Assembly (NCBI RefSeq): GCF_033807715.1
Contig: NC_084587.1
Span: forward strand, 15,261,017 to 15,325,016
Direction of reading: 5' to 3'
DNA from: Cololabis saira
Lineage: Eukaryota; Chordata; Actinopteri; Beloniformes; Belonidae
Length of the DNA: 64,000 nucleotides
Of this stretch, positions 55,901 to 64,000 are shown piece after piece. Each line of letters begins with the position of its first letter. Positions within the stretch are counted from its first letter, which is position 1. Under the pieces are notes generated by a model, which saw only the letters and a program-made list of their open reading frames with translations, did not search any database and was not told the origin of the DNA. Position numbers and translations under genes: made by a program.

Positions 55901-56523
55901 GAGCATTTAATTTCTCTTCTACAATCCTTTCTCAGTAACTGAGTAAGTAAATTCATAACATTTCAGTTAATTCAGTCAGATTGGGAAAACAAAAAAATCA
56001 ATTTAGTATTTCCTAAATTACTTCTTTTCTTCTTGAATTTTTATTTATGGACTATTGTTACTATAGTCAATATTTAAAAAAAAAAAGTGATTTCAAGTGG
56101 GCATGTGAAAGGGTTAAGATTAGGGCTTTCAAAAAATAAATTAAAAAAAATCTCCATTGATCACAATGTTAAAATTTCCGACTTTGCAGCAGAAATAAAT
56201 ATATTTACATCCTGGTTCGAGAAACAGTTTCTTTAGCTGGATTTGACATTTATGGCAGCTGTTCCTGGGCCCAGCAGGACTGTTTTGTACCACATCAGGA
56301 AAAATTAAATTAGGCAACACATTTACGTAGGAGCATTGATTGACGGCTGGTAAAGCTCACATATGGCTACACAAACCAAATTTTCTTTGAAGACCACCAA
56401 CCGATCCACTAGTTGCTGAAGTCATTTTTTTTTTTTTTTTACATTTTCACAACAGTCACTCCTTATATCTTTTCTGTTTACATCCTGAATATTTCCTCTT
56501 TAAGGAGAAATACTGACACTTAT

Positions 56524-56649
56524 AACCTCCTAAGACCCGGTGCTATTCTTTTTATTTTTGCTTTGGGCCCCCGTTAGAAATTAAACATTATGTTATAGAC
56601 AACAAAATAAGTGACGTCCCCATAGGTGTACCCCAGGTCTTAGGAGGTT
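56524..56649. mobile_element. Palindromic MITE with AACCTCCTAAGACC ends
   Basis: A 126-bp element. The left end AACCTCCTAAGACCCGGTGC pairs with the inverted right end AACCTCCTAAGACCTGGGGT. The centre is AT-rich. No coding capacity. It lies in slit2 intron 4. Confidence 0.75.
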
Positions 56650-57439
56650 CAGGTCCCATATCGTATCAGAATATTTCAATAGGGTTCGAGGTGCAAAAAA
56701 AAAAAAGAAAGAAAGAAAATAATCTAAACAGGTATTACAAGAAATGGAGAGTAAAAATATAATGTACCATGACATTGTATAATTTAGTACTATTATGAAA
56801 CAGTATAATATGGAAAAAAATTGAGGGAATTATATATGCAAATAAAAAAAACAAACATGTCATTGATTTGACTAAATGAAATATGTAAAAAAAATACTAA
56901 CCAAGGCCAAAACTTACATCAAAATTATTTCTTACGCACATTTGTCATGTTGTGATTGTGATACACACAGAAACATTTCATTAGACTTCCTCTTTGGTTT
57001 CACTTCCATTTTTCAGGACAGAACAGGAATCAGTAGCAAGATGAAAGAGAGGTTGATGATGGAAGGATAAGAGAATGGGTCAGTGCTTTCACTGTTAAGA
57101 AGTATGGTTATTCCTGCGTGACAAGGTGATATTCCCCTCCTCACCACTGCATCATGTTATTGGTTGGGTTGGTGTTTGTGTATGTACACATGCATTCTAC
57201 GAGACATTTATTTAATCAGTCACTGTTAAAAACTCCAACCGTGACATAGTGTGGTACCCACTCTTTCATGTTCTTCTACATTCTGTTTTCCTTTTAGATT
57301 TTATTTATTTTTTTGTTAAACATGCCTGTACTCAGGCTCTCCCTGCTCCTCGGTTCAGGTCGATCGCTCCTGGGTTGGAGCTGGTGTGGTTGGTTATCTG
57401 AACAAGGGAAGGAGGTGCAGGCCATAGTGGGCAGGGAGT

Positions 57440-57850
57440 GTACAGTGTTGGGATAATGGGTTTAAGGTAAATTTTAGCAAATAACAGTGAAAGAAACTTA
57501 ATGGACAGGGTATATGTTGGAAATGTTATATTTTATTATAGTTATATTCTTGTGGCGATCTGATAATTGGTTCATGTTAATTTAGTTTACTAGAAATCCC
57601 CCTTTTGGGTTGGTTAGTCCTGGCTGAAGCATTTTAAGGTTGGCACTATTTAAGGGTGCCTGGACTCCAGTCTGGAGGGAGATGAGGGTCGGTCTCTCGG
57701 CCTGCTGGAGGAAGCACCAGCAGTGCTGAAAGTACAAACCTGTTAGTCCGTTTTTGTTTTGGTTTATTTTTCCATCCTCAGTTTGGTGACGTGTACTATA
57801 TGGAATGTTTGGTTTTCAATAAAACAACTTTTTTTTTAAGCGAAAACCAT
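57440..57850 (+). mobile_element. Probable solo LTR in slit2 intron 4
   Basis: A stretch starting at about TGTTGGGATAATGG, with a TATTTAAGG-like promoter element (about 57648), a leader-like GC-richer region, and AATAAAACAAC (about 57816) followed by a T-run and AGCGAAAACCA. The order promoter, leader, poly(A) signal fits a retrotransposon LTR. The exact ends and target duplication were not found. Confidence 0.4.
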
Positions 57851-58261
57851 CAAAACTGCCACTCCCTCCTTCCAACTCCTCTAAACTAAGTTCAGGCTGA
57901 TCACATTCTGAAATGGAGTGACCACTTGGTCGCTCGCACTGTGTATAAGGCTAGACTGGTGTGACAGTGTGTGTATGTGTATGTTTGTGTGCTTGATCCC
58001 TCCTGGCTAGTGTTACTCTGCAACAGCTTACTAGGTCAAAAGGTTTTACTCTGGGTCGGTTGGTTATGATTTACTGGTGTCTATTTAAAAATAAGCAAAG
58101 TGATGCATGAAGAGAGGGATAAAACTGAAATTCCTTCAGAAGAGGCAAAAGCTTAACTGCAATAAACAGATTATGTAGTATACAGTATATGTAATGTTGG
58201 AATGCACTAATCCTGTATTAGCGTATCCTCACATGTACGCTATGGAAGCGTCTTGAGTGTT

Positions 58262-58318
58262 GTCGTCCACTTGTCGTTCACTTTGTCGTCCGTTCACTTT
58301 GTCGTCCGTTCACTTTGA
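58262..58318. repeat. Short tandem repeat GTCGTCCGTTCACTTT
   Basis: About three imperfect copies of a 16-18-bp unit ending in GTTCACTTT within slit2 intron 4. Confidence 0.75.
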
Positions 58319-59299
58319 ATATACTGTAGTCATGTCAAGGATTGCCACACTAAATCAGAACATACATCATAGATGGAGCGTTTCCCCCGCAAAAGTTGGG
58401 GGAATTTTCAACTTTTGACGCCTCAACATCAAAAAGCACCTCCATAGCTAATGCGAGCTACTGAAATCGTACATGGTAGCATGACGTACAGGACGTTCCT
58501 GTGATGAGCACAAAGCAATAAAAATGGTTGCTTATGGTATGACAAAATACCGAGTGCGTCATGTTGCTTAGCAAGCATAAGGTTAAGAAAAAATATTTGT
58601 TCTATCCAAGCCTCTTTTACGGGGTTAGGTAGACAGCTCATTCAGCCAATAATGGAATCGTATCTGTGTCAAATATTGACCAATTAGTAAATATCAGGGT
58701 TCGGTCTTGTTATGTAGTAAAACATCGGATTAGTGCAAACATATCAAATCAGGAATTGTTATCAAATGTTCATGTTGTTTATCCTTTCATGTTCACTGTT
58801 GACCATGTTTGCTAGCTGGAGGGAGACAGCTTATCATTCATATGATCAGTTATGTGGTTAACATGTTTAATATATGATAACTTATTTCCTATAAGCATTT
58901 CCATCCCAATTTATGTGCCACAACCCTTTCAAAAAGGAGAATTACCAGCTCAGTTGAGTGGGAGAAAAGTAATTTGATTGCATTTCTACACTAATTCTTC
59001 TGCATGTGTTCATGAAAATGTCTCTGATTAAAAACACTTTTCTGGCTGAATTACCCCAATATCAGAACTAGTCACTGCGTAATGCATACATGTACGTGCA
59101 TATATGTAGCTGACATGGTTCGGCCAATGTTGGTGACTCCCAACCCATGTCACAAATGTAATATGATGTCCAATCTCAAAGACATAACCGTTATCACATG
59201 CATGCAGACAATACCTCCCTCCGACAATGATGTCGACATGTCTGGATAAAGCTATGGAAAATATTAGTGAAAAAAGGACGATTACCTGAATAGTATGAA

Positions 59300-59640
59300 G
59301 TAACAGTGATGGAGGCCGAACCATCAACAGCAGACTGGGCTGGAACTCCAAAACTGATGCTGTTACTAAGCCGGGTAGGGAGCTGAGATCATTCATCACG
59401 TGTACTGCATAATGTTGGAGAACTTTTACTAGTCTGTGGTTGCCAGTGTGATGTTCTTCTCTGTGGGTTGTTTCGGAAGCAACATCGGAGCCAGTGACTC
59501 CAATAGACTCAACAAACTGATTAAGAGAGTTGGCTCCGTGATTGGCTTTGCTGCTTCTGAGGCTTTGGGGGAGATGATGACACTAAACGAACTGTTATCC
59601 ATAATGGATCATCCAGACCACCCTCTGGACAGAATTCTGT
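59300..59640 (+). pseudogene. LINE C-terminal fragment in slit2 intron 4
   Basis: On the + strand, LGWNSKTDAVTKPGRELRSF is followed by the frame 59436-59642 with FFSVGCFGSNIGASDSNRLN, KLIKRVGSVIGF and LSIMDHPDHPL. This is the post-RT C-terminal region of fish LINEs, with a FYxSVVASxxFxxVVCWG-type segment and a NxxHPL-type end. A frameshift separates the two parts. Only this short tail remains. A related tail motif lies at 15894-16136. Confidence 0.6.
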
Positions 59641-59764
59641 AGTAGACTGCTACAACTCGGCTGTCATAGTAACCGGTACAGGAAATACCTCATGCCGTCA
59701 CACCCTACAGTAATTCACCTCTGTCTGACAGAGAATACTCTTCTATCAAGGATTTATTTATTTA

Positions 59765-59770
59765 AATATA

Positions 59771-59810
<40 letters not shown>

Positions 59811-59811
59811 C
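59765..59811. repeat. TA tract
   Basis: About 47 bp of (TA)n with one CATA interruption in slit2 intron 4. Confidence 0.95.
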
Positions 59812-62497
59812 AGTGTTACAGTTTTGGCTTTCTGTTTGGCTGTTTGAGCACACAGATGAAAACAGGTGAAGGAAATGTACTTATGTAGCTTAAGGGGAAA
59901 CCATGGGAAAGGACGAGATTATGTGGTTGGCTGTTTGAGCAAAAGAAAATTACAAGTGTAGTGAAAGGTTGGTTTACCTCACTCAATCAGCACTCTGCTC
60001 AGAGGGACAGTAAACAAGGACAAGCTTGTTGAGAAGAGGAAAAGTGTGAACCTTTCAGTCCAAACTCACAAAGCGAGTTTGGACTGATTAGCTGATGAAG
60101 CTCCATGTTTGGTGTGCGTATGTTTACGTGCATTTCGTAGTCAGTAATCCTCTACTAAACGGTGTCCCGATGAGTTGGTTTTTACGGCGTTGCATTGTCG
60201 CGTAGACGCTTTGGAGATTGTGGCCTGGTCTTTTGAGAGAGCTTAACCCTGCGGCACACACATGCACACTCTCACACACAAATGCGCACACCGCATCAGT
60301 AGAGCATGAGGAGCTTTCGATTGGAGTTTTCCCAGTGTGTCCGTAGTTAATGAACAAGGGAAGAGAAAAGAAAAGGAGTAGAGAGGTCAAAGGTAGAGAG
60401 AATGAAATTTTCTCCGAGTAAATAATGTTTTTTAATTAAGACAGAGGGCGTCAGACGTTTTAGTTGCCAGAGCGACGATGACCCTTGGGTTCAGCCGCGG
60501 TCAGAGGTGAAGAATGTTCCAGTCAGGAGATCTAAGCTGAAGGTGATTTATAGGAGTAAAGAGGGGGAAATCTCCTCCCTCCCGTTGACAAAAATTGGGA
60601 AAATTTAAACTTTCGCTCACGAAACAAATCCCACATCCGACCAAAGTTTATTCAACAGTTTTCATCTGTGGTTTGATTAAGTACCTTAAGCAACATGTTC
60701 TAGCCCATATCCTTCACCGGTGTCATCAAGAAATGAGTTACAAAGTAAATTTGATTAAAATACATTTGCCAAAAGAGAAGAAAGTAATTGTTAAAATAAA
60801 AGGCACTATCAATCACTTCACAAAATGTTTGACCAACATCCAGTGAGAAATTATGGTGCAGACTTGTTTCCAAAAAATATATATTAATCTTATTAGAAGT
60901 GAGATGCTCCACCAGGTGTTTTATGGGTAATTTCTAGACTTTTATGGCCTACATCCCAATGTAAAAATAAAACAAATCTGTTTCGGAATTTGACACAAAG
61001 TTTAAATATTTGATAAATTAATGAGAATTGCTTTGTTATTTTTTTATTTATATTTTACACAACCCCTAGCTTCTTGGAAACAGTATGAAATCTGCTGAGT
61101 TTATTCTTGTATCTGTTGTAGGGCTTTGGGTCAGAAGAAATATAGTCGCTGACTGTGTTTATACAGTATGCTAATATGTGCCATTATATCTAAGAAATTT
61201 AAGCCTTTGCAACGAGAGGCGTTTTTGGACAGGCCTCTTTTTCTCCATTTCTCCTCTCTTCTCTTTTTTTCTTTTAACAAACACAAACACACACTGACAC
61301 AAGAACAATGTCTTACTATTCAGCAATATTTCCTGCCCCCTCCTGTTTCTCTCAATGCTGTTTAACAGATACAAAAAAAAAACTCTCACTCACATGCACG
61401 CCAGTAAGAAAACAGCTCTTTTCAGCATACACAAAAGACATTTTAGCCAAGAAATGTTTTCATTAAGACTGTTGGATCACACACATCCAATCCAGCCAAA
61501 GAGGGGGGGAAAAAAGAAAAAGTGTATTATTTTTTGTCTTCCTTGCGGTAAAGTTTGTGTGTTTTCGGATATTTCCATGTCATCCACTCAGAAATGATTC
61601 ACCTCAATTGCAAAGCAACAGTGTTGAGGTGTTGAGTGTCAGTGACTCACTCGATTGCCATCGTATGAATCCCACGACTGCCTATCTGATTTGCTCAAGG
61701 CAACTCATTCCTAAGAAGTTATTTGGCAATCCGGATCCCAACACAATGCTGTAATTCATTCTCAAGTAATTTGTAAAGGGCTTGCAAAGCCCATTTGGCA
61801 AGAAAAGCAGTGGGGCAATAGATTATGTTATACAGACAGAAAATAAAGGAAATGTGTGCATTGTTGTGTGTGTGCAGCCTTCTTTTGATTTCTTCACCTA
61901 GTCACATAAAATGTAACTACCTTTTGTTGGACTGCCTTAAATAGAATATATGTTGAGTGGATGTATATGTATGAGTTTGTTTTCTTTGCGTTGCCAAAAC
62001 TAGTGCAGTCTCAGACAACATTCCTGTAATAAGAGTCCCTTAATAAATGGTGTAATGAGGAATTCTCTATTGATCCCCACCCTGCTACATTTCCCACATG
62101 TAAGGGGAACGATCCCACCCGGGGAGGCAACGTGTATATTTATTAGACATATCAGATACTTTCAGAAAAGGCACAAGTGCGTGTAAATACACTGGTCTTT
62201 TGAGGTCCATCGCTCAATCTCTGACATGGGTCTGAGATGAAAACAAAGAAAATTGTTGCTTTTTTTGCAGATTTTGTGAATCTTTGCAGGCTTTTAGCAC
62301 TCCAGAGATATTCTGATCATTCCAACTGTTGACAGTTTAAAGTTGAGGACTGTTGTTGAAGTCAGTATTTTTCAGTGTGAAGCACCTGGGTTTGTGAGTG
62401 TAAGAAACATTGTGCAGACGTGTGGCAATGCATGTCCCACTTCCCCTTTGTGGTTGAATCCTGTGGTGGAATTCAGTGTAGTTTGGTTTAAAATCTA

Positions 62498-63165
62498 TGA
62501 CTACGTTAACATGCAGTCAAAATTCGGGTTATTACTAATATTCCGGTTACTGAAACATTCGGAATATTCCGTTTACATGCGTGAGCAAACAGGATTATCC
62601 CTGTATACATGGTAATTAATCATTTGGGATATCTGGATCAAACCAGCGACGCGCAGAGAACGTGATGACGCAATTAGCGTCATTTCCGCTTCCTATTCCT
62701 GTATCCAAAATCAAAACAAATGCTGCTTTGCGCAACTTTTTGGTCACCTTCTTGTAAATCTCGCTATCCCCGTACTTTCTACCGTCTACAAATGCCAAAA
62801 TGTTCATATCCTCCATTACATTTATGGAGTGATTAGTCTCCTCCTCACTCCAAAAGTGTGGCGTGGTCTTGCGTTTCGCCGTGTTTATAAGAACTTCCTG
62901 GACTCAAAAGACCAGGATTCCTTGCGAACAGAGCATGCGCAGAAAACAAATTCCTGTTCCGTTTGATGGGGATATTCCGTTTGGTGTTTATATGACCGAA
63001 TATTCGGGTTTTAAAAGGAGTAATCCAGGGGTCATATTCGGGTTTTTAAAAACCGGAATATGAGCAAATTCGGGTTATTGGTGTTTACATGGCCGTGCAA
63101 AAAATTCAGGTTATTGCCAATATTCAGGTTTTAAAAGGGTTATTGAGTGCATGTAAACGCAGTCA
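62498..63165 (-). mobile_element. Harbinger-like element, copy B, with Myb/MADF-like remnant
   Basis: A 668-bp full-length relative of copy A (9531-10129), in the opposite orientation. The ends are TGACTACGTTAACATGCAGT and, inverted, TGACTGCGTTTACATGCACT. Repeated words built on CGGGTTAT, AATATTC and TTTTAAAAAC lie near both ends. The - strand frame (from 62816) reads MEDMNILAFVDGRKYGDSEI followed by YKKVTKKLRKAAFVLILD, a Myb/MADF-like DNA-binding start. No DDE nuclease is present. The flanking duplication is not clear. Confidence 0.8.
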
Positions 63166-63429
63166 TTAAGTGTGTTTTGCTTTTCAGTATGCGACAGCAA
63201 ACAAAAAAGCAGATGGGGTCAACAGGTGTTCAGTCTTGTTGGCCAAGATGTGCCTGTGGGAGTGACTGAAGAGGCAAGGTATCTTGGGTTTTAAAGCCAT
63301 TTCCACTTCCAAAGTCCGTCATCCTTAATTCTAAGAGACAGAGCCTCTAGATCTGTCGACATCAGCCTGTGCAATAAAGCTGGTGAATACAGGCGATGTC
63401 CCCTCAGTATATCAGCAGCAGTTTACACG

Positions 63430-64000
63430 CATTTGAACGCATTAGGTGTTCACTTCGATCCGGCAGGAGTCATGCCAAGTCGCACAGTTTCTGGACATAG
63501 TCATAAACTCCAGAACTGCCAGCATATCTCTTACCCAGGAGAAGCTGGAGGCTTTCAGGGTCTGGCTGGGCAGTTATTGTGTCTGATAGAGCGAATACCC
63601 AAATAGTCCATTTGTCTTTGCTGTATATGTGTCCAAAGCAGCTCTGCACCAACAGGTGAGTTAAAGAGTTGAAGGTTAGGATCACCAACAGGTTGTAGTG
63701 AGCCCTGTGGGGTGCGTAATCACAAACTAACGACGTCAGATATTAGAATCTGCCTGAAGACAGATGCATATGGAGCGGACGGAGCGGAAGGTGGTATTCC
63801 CATCTCATCAGTTAACTTAAGGCTGATCAGCTTTCTCAACTTTCTGGAAGGACACTTCTGCTACACCTTCAAGGTCATCATTTTACGCAGCTGAGGACAG
63901 ATAGTGCCACTGCAGCAGCTTACATCAGCAGACAGAGAGACCTTGGCTCCCGACGCCTTTGCAAACTAGTACAGGATTTTTTAATGTTGGCATTCCTTTG
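63430..64000 (+). mobile_element. DIRS-like retrotransposon relic, at window edge
   Basis: Out-of-frame + strand pieces resemble the RT/RNase H region of DIRS-type elements: LGVHFDPAGVMPS (about 63447-63480), KTDAYGADGAEGG (about 63750-63790; cf. a TDASLxGWGA motif), FLNFLEGHF (about 63835-63861), DSATAAAYISRQRDLGSRRL and CKLVQDF (about 63903-63980). Several frameshifts and stops. It continues past the window. The assignment rests on motif resemblance. Confidence 0.5.

Larger units (their letters stand above)
52510..64000 (+). other. slit2: slit2 intron 4, 5' portion (at least 11491 bp)
   Basis: Begins at the GTAAGT donor of exon 4 and continues to the window edge with no recognisable exon 5. 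It contains a T-run (about 52629-52649), a TG microsatellite (about 52913-52976), a palindromic MITE (56524-56649), a probable solo LTR (about 57440-57850), a LINE tail (about 59300-59640), a TA tract (about 59765-59811), a Harbinger-like element (62498-63165) and a DIRS-like relic (about 63430-64000). Confidence 0.8.

Noticed and set aside
57001..57070. Possible exon after a TTTTTCAG at about 57015
   Set aside because: The frame does not fit an LRR repeat and there is no matching donor; it is not slit2 exon 5.

Overview
This looks like nuclear DNA from a teleost fish, probably a spiny-rayed (percomorph-type) species. The evidence is vertebrate-style split genes with long introns, long TG/AC and GGAT microsatellites, and a dense mix of transposon relics typical of fish: Tc1-like, hAT-like, Harbinger/MITE-like, an L2-type LINE, a Rex3/RTE-type LINE, and probable DIRS and LTR remnants. 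There is no prokaryotic gene organisation. Almost every open reading frame in the window is fortuitous or comes from a transposon.

One host gene is supported: the 5' end of slit2 on the + strand, a secreted axon-guidance ligand of Robo receptors. Its first four coding exons are at 38510-38721, 39675-39746, 41879-41950 and 52438-52509. Exon 1 encodes the signal peptide and the cysteine-rich leucine-rich-repeat cap. Each later exon is exactly 72 bp in the same phase and encodes one 24-residue leucine-rich repeat. Intron 1 is 953 bp, intron 2 is 2132 bp, intron 3 is 10487 bp, and intron 4 runs past the window end. The 428 coding bases here are a small N-terminal part of a protein that is usually about 1500 residues.

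The left 37 kb holds no recognisable host gene, in keeping with the gene-poor region upstream of slit2 in other vertebrates. It is layered with transposons. An L2-like LINE lies on the - strand at about 4978-10470. It is split by a 1533-bp hAT-like insertion at 5842-7374 that itself carries further repeats, by a 314-bp MITE at 7657-7970, by a TG microsatellite, and by a Harbinger-like element at about 9531-10129. A Tc1-rich cluster with other relics fills about 13.4-16.4 kb. An internally deleted IS630/Tc1-like element (18856-20514) keeps the two ends of its transposase gene. A Tc1-like relic at about 21.9-23.6 kb is split by a MITE that in turn carries a rearranged Rex3 fragment. A 712-bp hAT MITE with exact 8-bp target duplications is at 31080-31791.

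The slit2 introns contain a fold-back MITE (38819-38932, intron 1), a degraded Rex3 copy with its own hAT MITE and a short repeat inside it (about 46.1-48.7 kb, intron 3), and in intron 4 a probable solo LTR, a LINE tail, a palindromic MITE, a second inverted copy of the Harbinger-like element (62498-63165) and a DIRS-like relic at the right edge. I found no previously undescribed functional system. The most informative structures are the slit2 exon pattern and the nested, datable transposon insertions.
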